Below are positions 1 through 5,143 of a stretch of 6,377 bases of DNA, piece by piece. The notes below the pieces were generated by a model. It made no database searches. It was not told the DNA's origin and saw nothing but the letters and a program-made list of their open reading frames with translations. Both the position numbers and the translations under genes were made by a program. The stretch covers positions 1 to 6,377 of the forward strand of contig NZ_JASLIP010000025.1 of NCBI RefSeq assembly GCF_030152825.1, read 5' to 3'. The DNA is from Corynebacterium sp. (GTDB taxonomy: Bacteria > Actinomycetota > Actinomycetes > Mycobacteriales > Mycobacteriaceae). Each line of letters starts with the position of its first letter. The first letter of the stretch is position 1.

Positions 1-626
1 TCTTCGTCCTCGACTGCGTGGCCAGCGGCACCCTGTGGGTGGACATGAAGAAGACGGGCGTGGACGTCCTGATCTCCGCGCCGCAGAAGGGCTGGTCCGG
101 TAGCCCGGCAGCAGGCTACGTCCTGTTCAGCGAAAACGGCCGCAAGGCGATGGAAAACACCCAGACCAGCAGCTTCGCGATGGATCTGAAGAAGTGGACC
201 GCCATCGCCGACGGCTACGTGGACGGCGGCGCGGGCTACCACGCCACCATGGCTACCGACACCCTGCTGCACAACCTGGAGCTCATGAAGGAAGCCCAGG
301 AAGTCGGCCTGGAGAACCTGCGCGCCAAGCAGGAAGAGCTGGGCGGCAAGGTCCGCGAGCTCTTCGCCGAGCGTGGCTACACCTCGGTCGCCGCACCGGG
401 CTGCGAGGCGCCGTCCGTCGTGGTGGTCAACGCCAAGGATCCGCAGAAGAACTACGTCGCAGCCTTCAAGGAGGCCGGCCTGCAGATCGCGGGTGGTGTG
501 CCGCTGATGATCGACGAACCAGAGGGCCTGGCTACCTTCCGCATCGGCCTTTTCGGCCTGGACAAGTGGGCGGACGTTGACGCTGCGGTGCAGCGCCTGG
601 CCGACGCGCTGGATAAGATCGAGTAA
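1..626 (+). CDS. Class V PLP-dependent aminotransferase, alanine-glyoxylate aminotransferase-like (3' part, start missing)
   Basis: The gene enters from the left edge; the first full codon is at base 3 and TAA is at 624-626, giving about 207 residues of a family usually near 370-390. Seen: the peptide FVLDCVASG, whose Asp matches the class V residue that pairs with the PLP pyridine nitrogen, then SAPQKGWSGSP, whose Lys is the expected Schiff-base lysine. Next comes GYHATMATDTL, like the YHxT substrate/cofactor loop, and near the end TFRIGLFG, matching the Arg that binds the substrate carboxylate in alanine-glyoxylate aminotransferases. The PLP core and small C-terminal domain are therefore intact. 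The likely role is cytoplasmic transamination between an amino acid and a 2-oxo acid; substrates cannot be told from this fragment. GTG at 18 lies inside the conserved core and is not the real start. The spacer to the ArsR gene is 117 nt with no clear terminator, so read-through is possible. Confidence 0.88.
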   Translation, partial: FVLDCVASGTLWVDMKKTGVDVLISAPQKGWSGSPAAGYVLFSENGRKAMENTQTSSFAMDLKKWTAIADGYVDGGAGYHATMATDTLLHNLELMKEAQEVGLENLRAKQEELGGKVRELFAERGYTSVAAPGCEAPSVVVVNAKDPQKNYVAAFKEAGLQIAGGVPLMIDEPEGLATFRIGLFGLDKWADVDAAVQRLADALDKIE

Positions 627-639
627 GAGAGCAACGTTG

Positions 640-726
640 ATGTCCGAAGGGGCCGCTCCGCGTGCCGGGCGCACACGCACCGACCGTGGGGCACAAGGTG
701 GCCGCGGCCACCACCCTTGGGCCTGA
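640..726 (+). CDS. Possible 28-codon small ORF ahead of the ArsR gene
   Basis: ATG at 640 opens a frame of 28 codons ending in TGA at 724-726. It begins 13 nt after the aminotransferase stop and has a weak purine stretch (AGAGAG, 626-631) 8 nt upstream. The peptide is rich in Gly, Arg and His and resembles nothing I recognise. Directly after its stop lies ATG AAC GTG GAG TAG (727-741), and the ArsR ATG follows at 744. Stop and start codons are thus packed around the ArsR ribosome-binding site, which might be a leader-ORF arrangement or chance in GC-rich DNA. Composition alone does not support coding, so this is a low-confidence call. Confidence 0.2.
   Translation: MSEGAAPRAGRTRTDRGAQGGRGHHPWA
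697..712. repeat. Perfect 16-bp GC palindrome upstream of the ArsR gene
   Basis: GGTGGCCGCGGCCACC is an exact palindrome, 31 nt before the ArsR ATG. As RNA it could fold as a 6-bp stem with a CGCG loop, and three further pairs (694-696 with 717-719) can form past a bulge. No T-run follows, so it is a poor intrinsic terminator. Its place between two genes and ahead of a repressor gene would also suit an operator, but typical ArsR/SmtB operators are imperfect and richer in A/T. The palindrome is seen; any function is inferred. Confidence 0.45.
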
Positions 727-743
727 ATGAACGTGGAGTAGAC

Positions 744-1091
744 ATGAAGCACGCTGATCACACAAGCGAGCACCCCGGCACCCCAGAGGAAATTCTGCAG
801 CTCGTCGAGGACGGGGGGCAGTCGTTTAAGATCCTCTCGGATCCGACGCGCTTTCGCCTGCTGCTGACCCTGCACTAGCAGGGCCCGGCTCGGATGACGA
901 TGACGGAGCTGGCCAACGAGTGCGAACTTCGGCCCGCCACCGCGTCCGCAGCGTTGCGCTACATGTCCAACGCCGGAATTCTCACCGTGGAACGCGACGG
1001 TCGCCAGATGCTGTACTCGCTGGTCGACGACCGGATCCACCAGCTGCTGCACGACGTGGGCGGCAATAAGGAGATGCACCGCCACGACTAG
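744..1091 (+). pseudogene. ArsR-family (SmtB/ArsR type) winged-helix repressor interrupted by an in-frame amber codon
   Basis: ATG at 744 has a good ribosome-binding site (GGAG, 735-738, 5 nt away). The frame runs 115 codons to TAG at 1089-1091, a normal ArsR length, but codon 45 is TAG (876-878). On both sides the sequence is typical: SFKILSDPTRFRLLLTLH (residues 27-44) is the first helices, TELANECELRPATASAALR (54-72) the helix-turn-helix, and ILTVERDGRQMLYSL (79-93) the beta wing. His residues cluster at both ends (H3, H6, H10; H99, H103, H112, H114), suggesting a metal sensor, though the classical D-x-H-x10-H-x2-H/E spacing is not exact. Premature termination leaves 44 residues without a DNA-binding domain. 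Restart at ATG 894 (codon 51) would keep the winged helix but lose the N-terminal helices used for dimerisation, and has no clear Shine-Dalgarno. There is no other lesion, so this is a recent nonsense mutation or a base-call error; CAG to TAG is the simplest change. Confidence 0.8.
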
Positions 1092-1145
1092 GCGGTGCTG
1101 GGGGTTCTGCTCGCTCCGGGGCGCGTGCGGCGGCGCGGCGGGGTT

Positions 1146-1172
1146 GCGGCTACGCCGGGGTCGCGTGGCCGC
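1146..1172. terminator. Candidate hairpin between convergent ArsR and pabB genes
   Basis: Bases 1146-1155 (GCGGCTACGC) pair with 1163-1172 (GCGTGGCCGC) around a 7-nt loop, a 10-bp stem with one G-U wobble when read on the + strand and one A-C mismatch on the - strand. It sits in the 122-bp gap between two converging genes, 54 nt after the ArsR stop and 41 nt beyond the pabB stop. No T-run follows on either side, so it is not a classical intrinsic terminator; a weak U-less terminator or RNA 3'-end stabiliser is possible. The rest of the gap is G-rich with nothing I recognise. Confidence 0.35.
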
Positions 1173-1213
1173 TGCTGTGAGCCGCCGGGGGAGTTAGCGG
1201 GGGATCGGGTGCG

Positions 1214-3265
1214 TTATGCGCTGCCGGTGATCCGGGCGTCTAGCGCCTCCAGCAGGGCACTGGCTTTGACCAGGATCTCCTGCCATTCGGCCCCGGGGTC
1301 GGAATCCGCGACGATGGCCCCGCCCACCCCGAAGCTGGATTCGCGGCCATCGTCGATGAGCGTGCGGATCGTGATGGACAGATCCGCCTCGCCAGTGGGG
1401 GAGAGCCACCCGATCGCACCGGAGTACAACCCGCGCGCAGTACCCTCCAGGTCCTCCAGCAGCTCCATCGAGCGGACCTTCGGGGCGCCCGTCATCGACC
1501 CGCCCGGGAAGCACGCCGCGAGGCAGTCCACGGCATCGGCGCCTGCGCCGGCGTCCAGTTCGCCGGTGATCGTGCTGACCAACTGGTGGACGTGGCTATA
1601 GCTCTCCACCGCGAACAGCTCCGGCACCCGCACGCTGCCCGGCCGGCAGATCTTCGCCAGATCGTTGCGGAGCAGATCGACGATCATCAGGTTCTCCGCC
1701 CGGTCCTTCTCGCTGTTCTGCAGTTCACGACGGTGCCGCTCATCCTCAGCGCCGGTGCCGCGCGGCCGGGTGCCCTTGATGGGCTTGGCCTCGACGAACA
1801 GGGGGCCTGGGGTTGCGCCGGTGGCCGTGGGTGAGCTCGTGGCTGTACTGGTGCTCGTCTCTGCGCTGGCGGGAGCGTCTGGAGAGGAAACAGCGGCGCG
1901 GCGGATGCGCAGGAAGCGCTCCGGGGACGCCGAGAGCACATGGAGCCCCGGGGTGCCGTTCTGCGTGGTGGCGGGGTGCGACGTTGGGCTGACCGCAACA
2001 GGTGAGGGGGAAGTTGTGCCAGGGTCCGTTGCCGGCGCAGCGCTGAGGCCGGGGAACTGCAGATAAGCGCCGTAGGGGACGGGGCTCGTGCTGCGCAGTT
2101 GCTGGTAGGCGCCCCACGGATCGGCGAGAGCTGGGCCGCGGGCGGTGGTGGTCAGGCAGAGCTCGTAGCTATCCCCGGCCGCGATGTGCTCCTGGCAGGC
2201 CAGAACATTGGCCAGGTACTGCTCGTGGCCGTGGTCCAACCGGTACTCGACCGGTGCGTTGGCCGCCCCGTTCGCCACGTTCCGGGCTGCGTCTGGGGCG
2301 GCGCCCGGGGCGACGCCCGGGGCGCTTGAATCCTCGGCTTCGGCGGGGAAAAGCTCCTGTAGCCCAGCGCCGAAACGCTCCTCGAGCTGCCGGAACCAGG
2401 CCCCGGCCGGGCTGGCGTTCGGAGCGGAGCTCGGGGCGGGGGCTGGAGACGTGAGTGGTTCGTCCCCTGGTGTGCTGTCGGGCCCACCCGATGCCTCCGT
2501 GGGCTCCAGGGCCAGCGCGATCACCGCGCCATCGTGCGGGGAGAAGACCAGCCCCCGGTCCGCGAAGAGCAGGGCGGCGTCCGGGTGACTGTAGTGGCGC
2601 AGGGGTTCGGCCCCGCCCTCGGCGCTGCTCTCAGCGCCACGCTCCGCATCAGCACCGCGCTCTGCGGCGGGGTCTGCCCCGCGCCGGGTGGCGCTGGCGC
2701 GAACGTCGGGGGAGAGGTTCTTCAGCTCATAGCCGAAAGCACCCACCCAGCCGAGCGCGAAACCGCCCGTGAGCTGTGCCGGGAAGTCCTCCGGCACGTG
2801 GATGCGCCGCAATTGCTCCCGCAGAGCGTCGTAGAAGGCGGCACCGTCGGCGGCATCGGCACCGGTGGCGTGCCCCGGGACGCGGTAGGCCGCCGCGAAA
2901 CCGGGACCATCGGCCACGCGGGCGTCGTCCCCAACCTCGGGAACAGGGCTGTGAACGGTGCCGTCAACAGCTCCGCGGACAGTGGCGCGGGAGCAAGAGA
3001 AAGCGAGAAAAGACCGCGCCGTATCGCCCTGAAACGCCGAACCGGAATCCAGAAAAACGGCATCCGCAGCCTCTCCGCCCTGGTGGCGAAGCTCAGCGAA
3101 TGCCGTATTCGCGGCCCGGCGGAAAAGCCCCTGGCACGCGGAAACGCCGCGACCAGCAGAAATCGGGAAGATCCGCCAGCGCAGCGTGAGAGATCCGGAT
3201 TGCACGCCCGCGGCGCCCGCATCAGGGGCGCTACCGGCAGCGTGGCTGACCCACGGGTAGTGCAA
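1214..3265 (-). CDS. pabB: Aminodeoxychorismate synthase component I (PabB), with low-complexity insertions
   Basis: PabB converts chorismate plus ammonia to 4-amino-4-deoxychorismate for p-aminobenzoate and folate synthesis in the cytoplasm. This protein has 683 residues; E. coli PabB has about 450. The N-terminal chorismate-binding-family domain starts near residue 50 (FLDSG at 71-75, GWVGAFGYEL at 172-181). The catalytic domain covers about 340-677, with SASPERFL (445-452), PIKGTRPRG (495-503), DLLRNDL (530-536), FPGGSMTGAPK (586-596) and FGVGGAIV (645-652). K497 in PIKGT marks PabB rather than anthranilate synthase TrpE, which has Ala there. Five Ala/Pro/Ser/Thr/Glu-rich stretches (about 190-221, 256-289, 309-339, 407-440, 456-488) fall in loops and explain the extra length. 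No PabA glutaminase domain is fused, so amidotransfer needs a partner elsewhere. The TTG start is chosen for AAGGA 5 nt upstream; the first 50 or so residues match no domain I know. Confidence 0.93.
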   Translation of the reverse strand: MHYPWVSHAAGSAPDAGAAGVQSGSLTLRWRIFPISAGRGVSACQGLFRRAANTAFAELRHQGGEAADAVFLDSGSAFQGDTARSFLAFSCSRATVRGAVDGTVHSPVPEVGDDARVADGPGFAAAYRVPGHATGADAADGAAFYDALREQLRRIHVPEDFPAQLTGGFALGWVGAFGYELKNLSPDVRASATRRGADPAAERGADAERGAESSAEGGAEPLRHYSHPDAALLFADRGLVFSPHDGAVIALALEPTEASGGPDSTPGDEPLTSPAPAPSSAPNASPAGAWFRQLEERFGAGLQELFPAEAEDSSAPGVAPGAAPDAARNVANGAANAPVEYRLDHGHEQYLANVLACQEHIAAGDSYELCLTTTARGPALADPWGAYQQLRSTSPVPYGAYLQFPGLSAAPATDPGTTSPSPVAVSPTSHPATTQNGTPGLHVLSASPERFLRIRRAAVSSPDAPASAETSTSTATSSPTATGATPGPLFVEAKPIKGTRPRGTGAEDERHRRELQNSEKDRAENLMIVDLLRNDLAKICRPGSVRVPELFAVESYSHVHQLVSTITGELDAGAGADAVDCLAACFPGGSMTGAPKVRSMELLEDLEGTARGLYSGAIGWLSPTGEADLSITIRTLIDDGRESSFGVGGAIVADSDPGAEWQEILVKASALLEALDARITGSA

Positions 3266-3270
3266 GTTAT

Positions 3271-3275
3271 TCCTT
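3271..3275 (-). promoter_or_regulatory. Ribosome-binding site that fixes the TTG start of pabB and overlaps the upstream stop codon
   Basis: Read leftward, TAAGGAATAACTTG holds the stop codon of the coiled-coil gene (3276-3274), a Shine-Dalgarno AAGGA (3275-3271) and the pabB TTG (3265-3263) at 5-nt spacing. Because the stop and the Shine-Dalgarno share bases, a ribosome finishing the first gene covers the start region of the next. This argues for a shared mRNA and translational coupling, and it supports TTG over internal starts. Confidence 0.7.
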
Positions 3276-4959
3276 AGAGGCGGTGGCGGCCGCCCTCGTC
3301 ATCCTTGGAATCCTTCTTGGCGTTATCGGTCTTCTTCGGAGCAGCCGGTGCACCCGGAGCCTTCGGGGCGGCCGGAGCGGCTGGCGCGCCCGGAGCCTTC
3401 GGAGCCGCAGCCTTGGAACCGGAATCCTTCTTGGACTCCTCGTTCTTCTTCTGCTCGGCCTTGGCCTTCTCCTCGCGGGCCTTAGCCTCAGCCTTGTCCG
3501 TCGCGTCGGAAGCCTGCTCCTTGACATCCTCGGCCTTGTCCTCAGCCTTCGCCTTGGCCTCGGTAGCAGCGGCAGCGGCGGCATCCTTGGCATCAGCAGC
3601 AGCGGCCTTCGCCTTTGCTGCAGCCTCCTCAGCCTTCGGCTTCGCGGCGGAACCCGTGGCCTTGCCGGAGAAGTCGGAAGCCTTCGGGGCGGACTTCGCC
3701 GGAGCCTGCTTCTTCTCGCGCAAGGCAGCGGCAGCCGCGCCAGCGGCAGCCAGCAGCAGGACCAGCAGGATGTTGCGGCCGAACTTGCCCTTGCCGTTGC
3801 GCTTACGCTCCAGCTTGGCGGCCTTCTTCTGGGCCTTCTTGTCGATCTTGTCGACCTTCTTCTGGCCGCGCTTGCTCAGGGTCTTGACGCTCTGCTTAGC
3901 AGCCTTGCGACGCTTCTTCGCGTCCTTCTTCGCCTGCTTATTAGCCTTCGCAGCATCCTCCTTGGTCTGCTTCAGCTGGTCAGCGCCCTGCTCCTGCAGG
4001 TTCGCGAACTGGGAACGAGCCTGCTCCAGGCCGTCCTGCACGCGGGACTCCAGCTGATCGCGGGTCTGCTGAGCCTGCTTGCCAGCCTTCTGGGCCTTCT
4101 TCTCCGCACGCTTCTGAGCCTTCTTCAGACGCTTATTCGCGCTGCGGGTCTCCTGCTTGCGGGCCTTTGCGCCCTCCTTCTGGGCGGCCTCGCGAGCGGA
4201 CTCCGCTGCGTGGGTTGCGCCCTCCCACAGCTCATCAGCGGCCGCACGGGCACCGGCGCGACCAGCGGCGAAAGCGCCAGCCACGGAGCTGGCGAGCTCG
4301 CGCTGCTTCTTCCTATCGCCCAGGTCCTCGACGAGGTTGCGGGAGTCGTCAGCGACGTTCTGCAGGTTGGAACGCAGGTCCTTGCTGTTCTTCTTGGCAG
4401 CCTTGCGGGCCTTCTTGCCGTCCTTCTTCGCCTGCTTAGCCAGCTTCTTCTGCTTCTTCTTGCCGTCCTCGAACAGCTCCTCGGCCCGGTCGCCGAGCTG
4501 GTTGAACGCGTCGGTCGCGTTAGCCATGCCCTTCTCCTTCAATTCATTCGTTTCGTTATTTAGATCAGAGATACCCTGGCGCGTCTTGCCTCGCAGCGAA
4601 TTGCGCTTGGCAGCCTTCCGAGCCTTCTTCGCGGACTCGTCCAGCGGGTTATCAAACTGCGTAGCGGGGGAGTTTCCCTCTGCTAGCGCGGTGCTCTCCT
4701 CGTGGGCCGCGTGCAGCGCACGAGCCTTCGCAAGAGCCTCGGCTGCGCCGTCCTGCTTCCGCATCTCCTCCGCAACAGCACGGATGTGAGCAGGCGAATC
4801 AGCCAGCACAGCCTGCTGCTGCTCGTGCGTCAAAGTCACATTTCGCTGATCGCGAAGCGCATCGAACTCCGCGAGCTGCCTACGCTGCGCGCGGTTCTTC
4901 TGCGACTTCCGCAGCTGCTGGGCAATAGTCAGCGCCAGCTTGAGGGTATTGGGATTCAT
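3274..4959 (-). CDS. Lys/Ala-rich, probably coiled-coil, single-pass membrane protein of unknown function
   Basis: The 561-residue protein is not assigned to a family. ATG at 4959 has AGGAG 8 nt upstream. Residues 1-100 are the least biased part. Residues about 107-394 are long, highly basic helical sequence (14 Lys in 161-195) with a repeated motif: KKARKAAKRNS (111-121), KQAKKDGKKARKAAKK (175-190) and KQAKKDAKKRRKAAKQ (341-356). A hydrophobic helix, NILLVLLLAAAGAAAAAL (396-413), follows a strongly positive stretch, so the N-terminal part is predicted cytoplasmic and the tail outside. The tail has an Ala/Lys/Glu/Asp helix (about 440-510), LEA- or apolipoprotein-like, then two copies of APKAPGAPAAP (519-529, 531-541). 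There is one Trp, and no Cys or Tyr. Basic repeats resemble histone-H1-like tails, so binding to nucleic acid, acidic lipid or other polyanions is possible but unproven. There is no N-terminal signal peptide. pabB follows 8 nt downstream, probably in one operon. Confidence 0.85.
   Translation of the reverse strand: MNPNTLKLALTIAQQLRKSQKNRAQRRQLAEFDALRDQRNVTLTHEQQQAVLADSPAHIRAVAEEMRKQDGAAEALAKARALHAAHEESTALAEGNSPATQFDNPLDESAKKARKAAKRNSLRGKTRQGISDLNNETNELKEKGMANATDAFNQLGDRAEELFEDGKKKQKKLAKQAKKDGKKARKAAKKNSKDLRSNLQNVADDSRNLVEDLGDRKKQRELASSVAGAFAAGRAGARAAADELWEGATHAAESAREAAQKEGAKARKQETRSANKRLKKAQKRAEKKAQKAGKQAQQTRDQLESRVQDGLEQARSQFANLQEQGADQLKQTKEDAAKANKQAKKDAKKRRKAAKQSVKTLSKRGQKKVDKIDKKAQKKAAKLERKRNGKGKFGRNILLVLLLAAAGAAAAALREKKQAPAKSAPKASDFSGKATGSAAKPKAEEAAAKAKAAAADAKDAAAAAATEAKAKAEDKAEDVKEQASDATDKAEAKAREEKAKAEQKKNEESKKDSGSKAAAPKAPGAPAAPAAPKAPGAPAAPKKTDNAKKDSKDDEGGRHRL
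3337..3405 (-). repeat. Tandem Ala/Pro repeat in the C-terminal tail of the coiled-coil protein
   Basis: Two exact copies of APKAPGAPAAP, 12 residues (36 bp) apart, are encoded at 3373-3405 and 3337-3369. The DNA is also closely repeated (CCCGGAGCCTTCGG occurs in both). Pro/Ala stretches of this kind act as extended linkers in bacterial envelope proteins; that role here is inferred from the position after the membrane helix. Confidence 0.75.
3892..4629 (-). repeat. Dispersed basic repeat KKxRKAAKxxS within the coiled-coil protein
   Basis: Three copies are encoded at 4629-4597, 4437-4390 and 3939-3892. The second and third share 13 of 16 residues (KQAKKD-x-KK-x-RKAAK-x), including the same lead-in, and are 166 residues apart. 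This suggests internal duplication of a basic helical unit rather than composition alone, though low complexity makes the case weaker than identity suggests. Confidence 0.6.
4527..4540 (-). promoter_or_regulatory. Strong internal ribosome-binding site and ATG inside the coiled-coil gene
   Basis: Read leftward, GAAGGAG is followed by AAGGGC and then ATG at 4527, codon 145 of the long frame. The Shine-Dalgarno is at least as good as that of the full-length start. Just upstream (4541-4566) the DNA is locally A/T-rich, with less usual codons for this gene (CTA, AAT, TTG). An internal start would give a 417-residue protein that keeps all three downstream modules and loses the N-terminal region. 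It could also be chance, since Lys-Glu-Lys codons naturally read AAGGAGAAG. Confidence 0.35.
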
Positions 4960-5000
4960 CTAGGAATCTCCTCTTGCGTTGAAATTTCACCAACACTGCC

Positions 5001-5006
5001 ATGATA
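5001..5006 (-). promoter_or_regulatory. Candidate -10 element for the coiled-coil/pabB operon
   Basis: On the - strand TATCAT differs from TATAAT at one position and lies 41 nt from the ATG at 4959, which would give a leader of about 34 nt containing AGAGGAG. No good TTGACA-like -35 is present at 16-18 nt, which is common for corynebacterial vegetative promoters. It is the best candidate in this spacer, but it is unproven. Confidence 0.4.
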
Positions 5007-5029
5007 GGCAAAGCCCACTTATCCTGCCG

Positions 5030-5056
5030 TGCAGTTTCCCCAAAACATGCTGCAGT
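5030..5056. repeat. Direct repeat TGCAGT, 21 bp apart, in the divergent spacer
   Basis: TGCAGT occurs at 5030-5035 and 5051-5056, a spacing of two helical turns, with flanks TTCC and AACC. The nearer copy lies just upstream of the -35 region of the leftward promoter. A regulator site is possible; six-base repeats also occur by chance. Confidence 0.2.
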
Positions 5057-5130
5057 AACCCTGATGGCTAGCTCCGCCCCCGCCCGCTGCGGAAGCCCAA
5101 CCACCCCGCCCCAGCGACTGCTGATTGAAG

Positions 5131-5136
5131 TACACT
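5131..5136 (+). promoter_or_regulatory. Candidate -10 element giving a leaderless cyclophilin mRNA
   Basis: TACACT fits the corynebacterial TANANT -10 and is preceded by G. It ends 7 nt before the GTG at 5144, so transcription would begin at or within a base or so of the start codon. No useful Shine-Dalgarno lies between, which agrees with leaderless translation, a common mode in corynebacteria and mycobacteria. No -35 match is evident (GCCCCA at 17-bp spacing). Confidence 0.5.
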
Positions 5137-5143
5137 GGGGCGC

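Noticed and set aside
876..878. Amber codon read as pyrrolysine or another recoding event in the ArsR gene
   Set aside because: ArsR proteins have no known use for pyrrolysine, no recoding signal is visible, and the simplest explanation is a C to T change in CAG or a base-call error.
1092..1213. G-quadruplex in the G-rich convergent spacer
   Set aside because: G-runs are present on the + strand, but the loops between them are mostly long and irregular, so a stable quadruplex is not supported.
1214..3265. Anthranilate synthase TrpE as the identity of the chorismate enzyme
   Set aside because: PIKGT with Lys at residue 497 is the PabB signature; TrpE has Ala there. No trp genes are nearby.
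2534..3277. 247-codon + strand frame opposite the 5' part of pabB, and several smaller frames within pabB
   Set aside because: The - strand frame carries all chorismate-enzyme motifs. High GC content lowers stop frequency and accounts for the overlapping frames.
3283..4563. 426-codon open frame on the + strand, Leu-rich, opposite the coiled-coil gene
   Set aside because: It is the mirror of AAG- and GCC-rich codons on the other strand, which read as Leu- and Gly-rich without stops. It has no ribosome-binding site or family motif, while the - strand frame has a good start, a membrane helix and a coupled downstream gene.
3274..4959. HU- or histone-H1-type nucleoid protein
   Set aside because: Only the Lys/Ala-rich composition is similar; there is no HU fold motif, and a membrane helix is present. 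Polyanion binding is kept as a possibility only.
5071..5098. GC hairpin (GCTCCGC with GCGGAAGC) in the divergent spacer
   Set aside because: The stem is short with a bulge and lies between two divergent promoters, where a terminator is not expected; it could be chance in C-rich DNA.
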